Shown here: positions 57,262 through 64,000 of the stretch, piece after piece
Numbering within the stretch: the stretch's first letter is position 1
How the letters are laid out: the number at the start of each line of letters is the position of its first letter
Source of the DNA: TMED27 sp964350435
GTDB taxonomy: Bacteria; Pseudomonadota; Alphaproteobacteria; Micavibrionales; Micavibrionaceae
Reading direction: 5' to 3'
Assembly: GCA_964350435.1 (NCBI GenBank)
Contig: CAYGJS010000005.1
Location: 28,759 to 92,758 of the forward strand
Length of the DNA stretch: 64,000 bases
Notes under the pieces: model-generated
Told to the model about the DNA's origin: nothing
The model's input: only the letters and a program-made list of their open reading frames with translations
Databases searched by the model: none
Made by a program: the position numbers and the translations under genes

Positions 57262-58196
57262 GTCGGCGTAGAATCTTCAATAGTTGGGAACTCACCTAAG
57301 CCTTTATCTGCCGCAGCAGAAAGGTGTGAATATTTTGGCATTTCGTATAAAGGCACACGCGGGAGATCATTTGTAGTGAATTCTTTGAAAGCCTCAGCGA
57401 ACTCAAGCCTGAAATCTTCACCAGTTATATGACTTCCTTCTCTCGCAGCTTTATTGCCGCTCTCATAATTCCGCAATGTGGGCATTAATTTTTCTAAACC
57501 ATTAAAATCGGTAAGTTTGAAATTTCTATCCTCCGCCTTAAGCGGAACGAAAAACACTGCGCTCATACTTTTAAGCCCATACATCTCTTGTAGGTTCTTT
57601 AAAGACCCTTCCTCAAATTCTGATCCGTGACCTAAAAACAACCCTCTTACTGGTGCCTTCCATACTGTTGTTGCAGAACTATAGAATCGTTCGCCGCGCT
57701 CCACCCATGAGTTAGGACCAGCATTTCCTTCACAATTTTCTCCCCTCCAGTTTCCAGTTAAATCAGAATAAACATGATCTAAAGACACCGAAATTGTCGT
57801 AGGCAATACAACCACGGATTCCGAAAGATCACTTACGGCTTTTGAACGATACCAAGCGTTTTGCTCTGCATATATTCGTCTTTCCCCGTCTAGAATTTTA
57901 GATTTTTCTGCTTCAACAGCCGCGACAAAATCACTAGCGGGTTTTAAGCGTCTATACGTTACGGACGCTCCATCAGTGCTCACAACAACATTTCCGATGC
58001 GACGTCCGCGCTCAACAAGAGATTGTTCCCCAATACTGATTTGTGTTGTTTGATTGATCGGCTGGGATCCAGAAGCTTTACCATTGAACAGCCCCTTATA
58101 TGTTTCAATTTTGCCACCGCCAACGACATATCGCTCTGACATGTCCGGAATAACGCCTTTTCCAGCAATGGATACTGGTCTGAATTCTTTACTCAT
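57258..58196 (-). CDS. Unrecognised 312-residue protein
   Basis: Starts at ATG 58196 with GGAGAG upstream. The protein is soluble-looking with no signal peptide. Local features: an N-terminal KEFRPVSIAGKGVIPDMSERYVVGGGKIETYKGLFNGK, a middle with VVVLPTTISVSLDHVYSDLTGNWRGENCEGN, and GLFLGHGSEFEEGSLKNLQEMYGLKSMSAVFFVPL. No family recognised. AT-rich compared with flbD, opposite in strand, and its stop overlaps the flbD stop by 4 bases, just as the other unknown gene does with motA. Confidence 0.6.
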   Translation of the reverse strand: MSKEFRPVSIAGKGVIPDMSERYVVGGGKIETYKGLFNGKASGSQPINQTTQISIGEQSLVERGRRIGNVVVSTDGASVTYRRLKPASDFVAAVEAEKSKILDGERRIYAEQNAWYRSKAVSDLSESVVVLPTTISVSLDHVYSDLTGNWRGENCEGNAGPNSWVERGERFYSSATTVWKAPVRGLFLGHGSEFEEGSLKNLQEMYGLKSMSAVFFVPLKAEDRNFKLTDFNGLEKLMPTLRNYESGNKAAREGSHITGEDFRLEFAEAFKEFTTNDLPRVPLYEMPKYSHLSAAADKGLGEFPTIEDSTPT

Positions 58197-58271
58197 TTTT
58201 ACTCTCCACACAGTTTTTGATTTATGGATATTTAACGAGCAATAAAGAATTTGTCAAATTTTATGGGAAGT

Positions 58272-58736
58272 CTAGACCTTTTCAACCTTCAAAATCGTAC
58301 CGTCGAGGGCGGTGACTTTGACCTTTGCGCCCTTGGGCAGGTCTTCGGCGCATTCGATTTTCCACGTTGAGTCATCGACCTTGACCTTGCCGAAGCCGTC
58401 TTTGATGGGGGCTTCGAGGGTGAATACTCTGCCGACATAGCTCTGGCCGCGGCGGTTGAGCATGGGTTCATCGGAAGTGCTTGCGTTCGGGTTTTTGGCT
58501 TTATAGGCGCGCCAGCCAAATGCACCGACGATTGAAATCACCGCCCACAAGACAAACTGCGTTTCCCACGACATCGACGGGGTGAAGAAAAATACCACGC
58601 CGACAATTACGGCAGCGGCGGCAAACCACAGGAAGAAGAAGCTGAGCGTTAGGATTTCCAGCACGAAAAGGACGCTGGCGAGGATTCCCCAATGCCAATA
58701 GGCGATATCGTCAAAATGAAGGCCGAAGAGTTCCAT
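58272..58736 (-). CDS. NfeD-family membrane protein
   Basis: A 154-residue NfeD protein: membrane helices near the N-terminus (HWGILASVLFVLEILTLSFFFLWFAAAAVIVGVVFFF) and a second segment (FVLWAVISIVGAFGWRAYKAK), then a C-terminal OB-fold (GRVFTLEAPIKDGFGKVKVDDSTWKIECAEDLPKGAKVKVTALDGTILKVEKV). NfeD proteins partner SPFH/stomatin proteins and organise membrane microdomains. Its partner gene at 59415-60341 is on the same strand upstream, separated by a GIY-YIG gene and repeats. Confidence 0.9.
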   Translation of the reverse strand: MELFGLHFDDIAYWHWGILASVLFVLEILTLSFFFLWFAAAAVIVGVVFFFTPSMSWETQFVLWAVISIVGAFGWRAYKAKNPNASTSDEPMLNRRGQSYVGRVFTLEAPIKDGFGKVKVDDSTWKIECAEDLPKGAKVKVTALDGTILKVEKV

Positions 58737-58820
58737 GTTTTTTCCTTTGTTTGTCGTCGCCGCGATCTGCGGAGCGTATATAATATCGGAGTTTTGTTAT
58801 TTGTTCAGCTTTTTTATGGG

Positions 58821-58879
58821 CCCCGCATCAAGTGCGGGGTTACAATTATTCTAGGTTAACCCCGGACGAAGATCCGGGG
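58821..58879. repeat. Two dispersed palindromes (CCCCGCA..TGCGGGG and CCCGGA..TCCGGGG)
   Basis: CCCCGCATCAAGTGCGGGG at 58821-58839 and CCCGGACGAAGATCCGGGG ending at 58879 form two hairpins between NfeD and the GIY-YIG gene. The first recurs as CCCCGCATCACGTGCGGGG at 59193-59211, so the small gene is bracketed by copies. Confidence 0.8.
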
Positions 58880-58886
58880 GCTATAT

Positions 58887-59180
58887 TCAATTCCATTTTC
58901 TTTTTAAATCTTCCGATAGATCATACCAGTTCGGGTTTGATTTTTCGATTAATTCGATCTTCCAGAGCCGCTTCCATTTTTTCAACAGCCGCTCGCGCTG
59001 CGCGGCAATATTCATGTCCTCGTGCATTTCATAGTAAACGAGTTGGTCGCAGCCGTGTTGTTTTGTGAACCCATCAGCCTCTGCATTTTTATGTTCGTTT
59101 ATTCTGCGCACAAGATTGGTGGTTAAGCCCGTATACAGCGTGCCGTATCTTTTGTTTGTTAGGATATAGATGAAGATCAT
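58887..59180 (-). CDS. GIY-YIG domain protein
   Basis: A 97-residue single-domain GIY-YIG protein: FIYILTNKRYGTLYTGLTTNLVRRINEHKN (YIL-x9-LYTG core and conserved Arg) and LVYYEMHEDMNIAAQRERLLKKWKRLWKIELIEKSNP (Glu near the end of the motif). Proteins of this short class occur in many bacterial genomes, often in several copies and near repeats, with unknown role. The gene is bracketed by palindromic repeats (58821-58839 and 59193-59211) and interrupts the NfeD/SPFH pair, suggesting mobility. Confidence 0.88.
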   Translation of the reverse strand: MIFIYILTNKRYGTLYTGLTTNLVRRINEHKNAEADGFTKQHGCDQLVYYEMHEDMNIAAQRERLLKKWKRLWKIELIEKSNPNWYDLSEDLKRKWN

Positions 59181-59218
59181 GGATGTTGTGGGCCCCGCAT
59201 CACGTGCGGGGTTTCCTT

Positions 59219-59328
59219 TGTGCGTGCTAGGGTTTCCTCGTGTGCGTGCTAGGGTTTCCTCGTGTGAGTGCTAATGTTTCCTCCTGTGGGTGCTAATGTT
59301 TCCTCCTGTGGGTGCTAATGTTTCCTCC
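59219..59328. repeat. Five tandem 22-bp repeats
   Basis: The unit TGTGCGTGCTAGGGTTTCCT plus two bases repeats five times without spacers. Units 1-2 read GCGTGCTAGGG, unit 3 GAGTGCTAATG and units 4-5 GGGTGCTAATG, showing stepwise divergence. It begins immediately after a CCCCGCA hairpin and GGTTTCC, the likely seed of the amplification. Confidence 0.93.
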
Positions 59329-59407
59329 TGTCATCCTGAAGCGTTTGCGCTGAAGGATCTGGTCAATTCGTTATAAGATCCTTCAATGCGAGCATTTCAG
59401 GATGACA
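59329..59407. repeat. Dispersed TGTCATCCTGAA...TTCAGGATGACA inverted repeat
   Basis: Perfect 12-base ends in inverted orientation flank internal TGAAGGATC and GATCCTTCA words, so the transcript would form a hairpin. A related element is at 5677-5720. It lies just downstream of the SPFH gene and could terminate its transcription. Confidence 0.88.
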
Positions 59408-59414
59408 CTTTCAG

Positions 59415-60341
59415 TTATCCGACTTTTTTATGATCGTCTTTATTAAACAGCTCCTTGGAAATTTCGGCAATGCCGCCGAGCGCGCCGATGACGGCGGAGG
59501 ATTCAAGTGGCATAAAGAGGATTTTCTGGTTCGGGGAATTGGCGAATTGCGCGAGGGTTTTCACGTATTCCTGCGCAACGAAATAGTTGATCGCCTGCTG
59601 GTTTCCTTTTGAGATTGCCACAGACACGAGTTCGGTCGCCTTGGCTTCGGCCTGCGCTTCGCGTTCGCGGGCTTCGGCGTCGAGGAAAGCGGCGGCTTTA
59701 CGGCCCTCGGCTTCGAGGATTTGCGATTGCTTTTCCCCTTCGGAGCGGGTGATTTCGGCTTCGCGGTAGCCTTGCGCCTCCAGAATCGTGGCGCGTTTTT
59801 CACGCTCCGCCTTCATCTGGCGGGCCATGGAGTCCACCAGATCGCGCGGCGGAGTAATGTCCTTAATCTCGATCCGCGTGACCTTGATGCCCCAAGGCTC
59901 GGTGGCTTCGTCAACAATCGCGAGCAAGCGGGCGTTGATCGCGTCGCGCTCTGACAGCAATTCATCCAAATCCATGGAACCCATCACGGTGCGGATATTG
60001 GTGGTGGTGAGGTTGAGGACTGCGCGCTCCAGATCGCGGACTTCGTATGCGGCGCGGGCGGCGTTCAGAACTTGATAGAACACCACGCCATCGACCTGCA
60101 CGACCGCGTTATCTTTGGTGATAACTTCCTGGGACGGGACATCAAGGACGGTTTCCATCATGTTCATGCGCGCGCCGATCGCATCGACGAAGGGCACAAT
60201 GAAATGGAGCCCCGGATCGAGGGTCTGGATGTATTTGCCGAAACGCTCGACGGTGAAGTTATAGCCCTGTGGCACGGCCTTTATGCCCTTATAGACAATT
60301 AAAACCACGAGAAAGACGAAAATAATAACCAAGGGTTCCAT
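59415..60341 (-). CDS. SPFH/stomatin-like membrane protein (paraslipin type)
   Basis: A 308-residue SPFH protein: N-terminal membrane anchor (LVIIFVFLVVLIVYKGIKAVPQGYNFTVERFGKYIQTLDPGLHFIVPFVD), DNAVVQVDGVVFYQVLNAARAAYEV, SERDAINARLLAIVDEATEPWGIKVTRIEIKDITPPRDLVDSMARQMKAEREKRA and a coiled Glu/Ala-rich segment with ILEAEGRKAAAFLDAEAREREAQA. The family forms oligomeric scaffolds that support membrane proteases and microdomains. It probably works with the NfeD protein downstream on the same strand. Confidence 0.93.
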   Translation of the reverse strand: MEPLVIIFVFLVVLIVYKGIKAVPQGYNFTVERFGKYIQTLDPGLHFIVPFVDAIGARMNMMETVLDVPSQEVITKDNAVVQVDGVVFYQVLNAARAAYEVRDLERAVLNLTTTNIRTVMGSMDLDELLSERDAINARLLAIVDEATEPWGIKVTRIEIKDITPPRDLVDSMARQMKAEREKRATILEAQGYREAEITRSEGEKQSQILEAEGRKAAAFLDAEAREREAQAEAKATELVSVAISKGNQQAINYFVAQEYVKTLAQFANSPNQKILFMPLESSAVIGALGGIAEISKELFNKDDHKKVG

Positions 60342-60413
60342 GAGTGCGCGTCCTTTATTTTTGCGGGTGTGTTTTGACTATAAAGCGCGGGGGGCGGTGT
60401 GCAAGAACAAAAA

Positions 60414-60428
60414 TTAACGGTTTCTTAA
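60414..60428 (+). promoter_or_regulatory. CtrA-type site TTAA-N7-TTAA between SPFH and the unknown gene
   Basis: TTAACGGTTTCTTAA has the exact CtrA spacing with mixed-base spacer. It lies 69 bases before the unknown gene at 60497 and 73 bases from the divergent SPFH start, so it could serve either. It is in the gap leading toward flhA. Confidence 0.55.
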
Positions 60429-60496
60429 GGAGTGATCGCCATAATGGGGGAAACGCATATTAAAGTGCGGGAAAAAGAATTAAAAATAGAGGTGTT

Positions 60497-61558
60497 ATGA
60501 TGGCTGAGGCAACAAATGCTTTTGGCGTAGCCAGTTTAAGAGATGCAATTTCTCAAGGCAAAACAGCCGTTACGGATATGTATCTGGATGCAGGTATAGA
60601 TCTTACAGCCGCTCAACAAAATATCATAGACACGCAAATGTTCCTTCCTGATGGTTCGCCTAATCCTCGGTTTAAAGTCGGGGAGTTTTGGAAAGACACA
60701 TTCGGCAAAGCCCGTGAAGGGAGCAAAAAGTTCGACCCTCTGGCCTCGATTATGGATGGATCGCTGATTTCAAAAATTCCGGACATGGTTACAAAACTTC
60801 CCGATCCTTTTGGCGGCATGATTATGGCGTTTTTAAGAAGCCTTCCCGTGATAGGCGGCATGTTTGCTAAGGCAGAGGCGAATGGCCCAGACAGTAATAC
60901 GTCCGAAGGTGTGAAAAGTTATATTGATGAAACACCTCCTGCTCCAGCGGCTGTCGCGACACAGCAACCAGCTCTCGTTGCTGGCGCGCCATCGCCCGAT
61001 GCAATAGGGGCTGAATTTAACACCGTTACGGAAGCTGATGTTGCGGAAGTTTTTGCTCAAGTTGGCGTTACACTGACAGATGAAATGAGAGTAACCTTCG
61101 CTGCGGCGGCAGATGTAATCCCCTACAAGGATGGCGTTACTCTTTACGATGTTAGCGTTGAAGACACGGCAGCGACATATAATGATGCAAATGCTGGACT
61201 TAGTTTCATGTTCAAAGGTATGGACGAACTTAAGGGCGCTGAATTGCTTGCAATGCAGGCTTCGCTTGTAGGGCTTGCAGAAGAAGCCGTTAAACCTGAA
61301 AATGAAATGTTCCATCCTGATCTTTATTTAGCAGAAGTTCCTGAAGTTCTCATTACTCTCGCAGGTGAGCTTCTTTCAACCCACGGCATAAAAGATGATG
61401 ATGGATCTATCGCCAAAGGTTTGGCTTTTGCAGCTTATGCAACAGATGAGCAATTCATTGCGGAGAAGGTTACTTTTGAAAAGGGAACAAATGAAGAGGC
61501 CCCTGATGGAGCTATTGTACTAACAGTAGATCCTAAGTATCCAGTTCCCGGCGTCTAA
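60497..61558 (+). CDS. Unrecognised 353-residue protein upstream of flhA
   Basis: Starts at ATG ATG (60497/60500) after GAGGTG. Acidic, Ala-rich protein without a clear signal peptide. The N-terminal third is helical (SLRDAISQGKTAVTDMYLDAGIDLTAAQQNIIDTQMFLPDG, then DPFGGMIMAFLRSLPVIGGMFAKA, a short hydrophobic segment near residue 110). A Pro/Ala-rich linker (TPPAPAAVATQQPALVAGAPSP) leads to a C-terminal domain (VTEADVAEVFAQVGVTLTDEMRVTFAAAADVIPYKDGVTLYDV). No family recognised. AT-rich relative to flhA. A CtrA-type site upstream and flhA downstream suggest flagellar or cell-cycle co-expression. Confidence 0.65.
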   Translation: MMAEATNAFGVASLRDAISQGKTAVTDMYLDAGIDLTAAQQNIIDTQMFLPDGSPNPRFKVGEFWKDTFGKAREGSKKFDPLASIMDGSLISKIPDMVTKLPDPFGGMIMAFLRSLPVIGGMFAKAEANGPDSNTSEGVKSYIDETPPAPAAVATQQPALVAGAPSPDAIGAEFNTVTEADVAEVFAQVGVTLTDEMRVTFAAAADVIPYKDGVTLYDVSVEDTAATYNDANAGLSFMFKGMDELKGAELLAMQASLVGLAEEAVKPENEMFHPDLYLAEVPEVLITLAGELLSTHGIKDDDGSIAKGLAFAAYATDEQFIAEKVTFEKGTNEEAPDGAIVLTVDPKYPVPGV

Positions 61559-61627
61559 CTCCCCCGCGGATAAAATAAAAGAGGTGCTATTCACGGCCCC
61601 TTTTCTTGTTTTAAACTCTTATGCGAT

Positions 61628-63796
61628 ATGTCTGATTCATCGGGTTCCAAACTTCCTGCGCCGAAAGCGCCTTCTTCTGCGGCTGTGGCTGGCAGGCGGG
61701 ATTTTAGTGCCAATGGCGTAGCGGGCGCGCTCGCACCTTATTTCCGCAGTGATGTTGTGTTTGCGTTCGGGATTATCACGATTATCCTGTTCATGCTTAT
61801 TCCCATGCCCACGGCTTTGCTCGATATCGGTTTGTCGGTTTCGATTACGCTGTCGGTTTTGGTTTTGATGCTGGTGCTGTTTATTCAAAAACCGCTGGAA
61901 TTTTCGACCTTTCCGACCGTGTTGCTGGTCACGACCTCACTGCGGCTGGGACTGAATGTTGCTTCAACGCGGCTTATTCTGTCCGAAGGGCATACGGGAC
62001 CGGACGCCGCGGGGGCGGTGATCGGCGCGTTCGGAACGTTTATCATTCAGGGGGATTATATCGTCGGGATTATCGTTTTTGCGATCCTTGTGATTGTGAA
62101 CTTTGTGGTTATTACCAAGGGTTCGGGGCGGATTGCGGAAGTGGCGGCGCGCTTTACTTTGGACGCTATGCCCGGAAAGCAGATGGCGATTGATGCCGAT
62201 ATGTCGGCGGGGCTGATTACCGAGGATGAAGCGCGGGAGCGGCGCAAGACCCTTGAGCAGGAAAGCACGTTTTACGGAGCCATGGACGGCGCGGCGAAGT
62301 TCGTGCGCGGGGATGCGATTGCCGGATTGCTGATTACCTTTATCAACATCATCGGCGGGATTATAATCGGCTCTGTTTCTCAAGGCCTGTCGCTGGCGGA
62401 GGCTGCGGAGTTTTATACAATCCTGACGATTGGTGACGGTCTGGTCAGCCAGATCCCTGCGCTGATTATTTCTGTCGGTGCGGGTTTGCTGGTTTCCAAG
62501 GCGGGCGTTGAAGGCTCGGCTGATGCAGCGCTGTTCCAGCAGTTCGGAGCCTATCCGCGCGCGCTGGCGATGTCTTCGCTGCTGATGGTGCTTCTCGGGC
62601 TTGTGCCGGCTATTCCGACTGCGCCGTTCCTGACTTTGGGCGTAATTACAGGGATTATGGCGTATTTCTCGTTCCAGCGCGCGGCGGTGGTGGAAGAAAC
62701 GATTGCGACGCAAAAGGCGATGGACGCTGCGCCCGGAAGCCCTGGCGCGGCGCACCCTGCGGAAGAGCCTATCTCCAAGGCTCTGGCGATGGATACGATC
62801 CGTCTTGAGCTGGGATATGGCCTTTTGCCGCTGGTGCAGGGAGAGGGCGGGAACAAGCTGACCGACCAGATCAAGGGCCTCAGGCGGCAACTGGCGGAGG
62901 ATATGGGCTATGTGCTGCCTGCGGTGCGGATACAGGATAATCTGCAGCTTGAGGCGAATGCCTATGTGGTGCGGATCAAGGAGATCGAGGCGGGGCGCGG
63001 TGATGTGCGCCCGAACATGAATCTGTGTATGGACCCGACGGGGGCGGCCATCAATCTGCCGGGGGAGAATACGACCGAGCCGACCTTCGGCCTGCCGGCG
63101 ATGTGGATTGATGCGCAATACCGCGAGGAAGCCCAGTTCAAGGGGTATACGGTTGTGGATGCGCCGACCGTGATTACCACGCATATTACCGAGATTATCA
63201 AAGACAATATGCCTGATTTGCTCAATTACGCGGAAACCCAGAAATTGCTGGACGAAGTGCCGCAGGAATACCAGAAGCTGGTGGCGGATGTTATTCCCTC
63301 GCAGATCAATGTCGGCGGCTTGCAGCGGATTATCCAGAATTTGCTGTCCGAACGGGTATCGGTGCGGGATTTGCCGACGATTCTGGAGGGGATTTCCGAG
63401 GCCGCCGCCTTTACCAAAAATGTGGCGCATATCACGGAGCATGTGCGCAGCCGCCTTGCCCGTCAGCTTTGCGATTCCAATACCAATTCTTCCGGCGTTT
63501 TGCCGCTGGTGACGCTTTCGCCCGAATGGGAACATGCGTTTGCAGATGCCTTGGTCGGGGACGGCGAGGACAAACAACTGGCGATGCCGCCAACCCAGCT
63601 TCAGGATTTCATCGGCGCGGTGCGGGAGCGGTATGATGAATTATCTTCCATGGGGGAAATTCCCGTGCTTCTGACATCGCCCGCTATACGGCCCTATGTG
63701 CGATCCGTGGTGGAGCGTTTCAGGCCGCAGACAGTGATTATGAGCCAGAATGAGATCCATCCGAAAGCGCGGATACAGACGCTGGGGCAAGTTTAG
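61628..63796 (+). CDS. flhA: Flagellar export protein FlhA
   Basis: FlhA is the large export-gate subunit whose cytoplasmic ring docks substrates and chaperones. The 722-residue protein has about eight membrane helices in the first 350 residues, with VLLVTTSLRLGLNVASTRLILSEGHTGPDAAGAVIGAFGTFI and the FHIPEP-type loop (RFTLDAMPGKQMAIDADMSAGLITEDEARERRKTLEQESTFYGAMDGAAKFVRGDAIAG). The C-domain follows (LELGYGLLPLV, PAMWIDAQYREEAQFKGYTVVDAPTVITTHITEIIKDN). The start at 61628 is in-frame ATG directly after TGCGAT; no strong ribosome site was seen. Confidence 0.97.
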   Translation: MSDSSGSKLPAPKAPSSAAVAGRRDFSANGVAGALAPYFRSDVVFAFGIITIILFMLIPMPTALLDIGLSVSITLSVLVLMLVLFIQKPLEFSTFPTVLLVTTSLRLGLNVASTRLILSEGHTGPDAAGAVIGAFGTFIIQGDYIVGIIVFAILVIVNFVVITKGSGRIAEVAARFTLDAMPGKQMAIDADMSAGLITEDEARERRKTLEQESTFYGAMDGAAKFVRGDAIAGLLITFINIIGGIIIGSVSQGLSLAEAAEFYTILTIGDGLVSQIPALIISVGAGLLVSKAGVEGSADAALFQQFGAYPRALAMSSLLMVLLGLVPAIPTAPFLTLGVITGIMAYFSFQRAAVVEETIATQKAMDAAPGSPGAAHPAEEPISKALAMDTIRLELGYGLLPLVQGEGGNKLTDQIKGLRRQLAEDMGYVLPAVRIQDNLQLEANAYVVRIKEIEAGRGDVRPNMNLCMDPTGAAINLPGENTTEPTFGLPAMWIDAQYREEAQFKGYTVVDAPTVITTHITEIIKDNMPDLLNYAETQKLLDEVPQEYQKLVADVIPSQINVGGLQRIIQNLLSERVSVRDLPTILEGISEAAAFTKNVAHITEHVRSRLARQLCDSNTNSSGVLPLVTLSPEWEHAFADALVGDGEDKQLAMPPTQLQDFIGAVRERYDELSSMGEIPVLLTSPAIRPYVRSVVERFRPQTVIMSQNEIHPKARIQTLGQV

Positions 63797-64000
63797 CGAA
63801 AAAAACTCTCGCTTTGGTTCGCGGGGCAGGTTTAGGCTCTGCTTGTCATCTATAAGTATTGGTGCTGGCGGATCTTATTTTTTGAACCACAAAGGGCACA
63901 AAGGACACCAAGAGATTTGTCATTGCGAGAAGCCGCAGGCGATGCGGCAATCTATCTCTTGGCTTTCTCTTGCGTGCGATGGATTGCTTCACCTTCGGTT
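63797..64000. repeat. Repeat patch after flhA, cut by the window edge
   Basis: Holds an AACCACAAAGGGCACAAAGGACACCAAGAG element near 63882 and, from about 63919, a copy of the GTCATTGCGAGAAGC...TGGATTGCTTC family that runs off the edge. No gene seen. Confidence 0.75.

Noticed and set aside
59219..59328. CRISPR array
   Set aside because: Five 22-base units are directly joined with no spacers, and no cas genes are nearby. It is a simple tandem repeat.
60260..60280. TGGCACGGCCTTTATGCC as a further sigma-54 promoter
   Set aside because: It lies inside the SPFH coding region and lacks GC at the -12 position (no GG-N10-GC).
61964..63577. A 537-codon open frame on the minus strand opposite flhA
   Set aside because: The translation is Arg/His/Gln-rich without domains, while the plus strand encodes a textbook FlhA. 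It is a shadow caused by codon bias. The same applies to long antisense frames opposite cckA (7290-8267), fliM (21018-21926) and rfbF (36922-37794).

Overview
The window is a chromosomal segment of a flagellated alphaproteobacterium of moderate GC content. The evidence is the set of lineage-specific regulators and flagellar factors (CckA, FlbD, FliX, FlbT, FlaF, MotE and DUF6468 types), the fliX/flgI divergent arrangement, a zinc-less DksA, three GG-N10-GC sigma-54 promoters and several TTAA-N7-TTAA CtrA-type sites. The exact order cannot be fixed from sequence alone. A Rhodospirillales- or Micavibrio-like organism would fit, but that is inference.

Layout. 1-5.3 kb is housekeeping: the 5' part of a lytic transglycosylase gene, dapA, an ACT-domain protein, smpB, recA and a small lipoprotein. 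5.3-5.7 kb is a graveyard of dispersed palindromic repeats. 5.7-12 kb (minus strand) is flgB-flgC-fliE-fliQ-fliR-flhB followed by cckA, with a sigma-54 promoter in front of flgB. 12-13.5 kb (plus) holds a stand-alone FlhB C-domain protein, fliO and fliP. 13.5-22.6 kb (minus) is a motor/chemotaxis operon: fliL, fliM, DUF6468, motE, cheY, cheZ, two MotB-like proteins and an AMIN-like/TPR protein. 22.8-26.2 kb (plus) is flgF-flgG-flgA-flgH behind a sigma-54 promoter. 26.4-27.8 kb carries a lipoprotein, dksA and fliX. 28-36.6 kb (plus) is flgI-flgJ-like-flgN-like(x2)-fliK-flgD and two tandem hook-protein genes, again behind a sigma-54 promoter. A strongly structured intergenic RNA candidate follows.

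36.9-47 kb is a sugar/glycosylation island: CDP-glucose pathway enzymes, an RmlC-like epimerase, SDR, acyltransferase, GT2, four methyltransferase-like proteins and a TPR-GT41 (SPINDLY/OGT-like) transferase. It lies directly in front of flagellin, flbT and flaF, and the natural reading is flagellin glycosylation. 49.5-55.1 kb holds a FlaG-like protein, fliF, fliG, fliH, fliN and motA. flbD follows, flanked by two unrecognised genes whose stops overlap those of their host-side neighbours. 58.2-60.3 kb has NfeD, a GIY-YIG protein and an SPFH/stomatin-like protein. 60.5-63.8 kb has an unrecognised gene with a CtrA-type site in front, then flhA. The window ends in another repeat patch.

As a system the window encodes nearly the whole flagellum: export gate (FlhA, FlhB, FliO, FliP, FliQ, FliR), MS and C rings, rod, L/P rings, hook, stators and filament, plus the regulators expected for the CckA/CtrA to FlbD/FliX/sigma-54 cascade and the filament regulators FlbT/FlaF. 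The export ATPase FliI is not in the window. The most unusual points are a triplicated flhB translation start forming coupled mini-ORFs, a FliP signal peptide derived from a dispersed repeat, the structured RNA region at 36.6-36.8 kb, the glycosylation island, and a CheY-binding-like peptide shared by FliM, FliN and CheZ.
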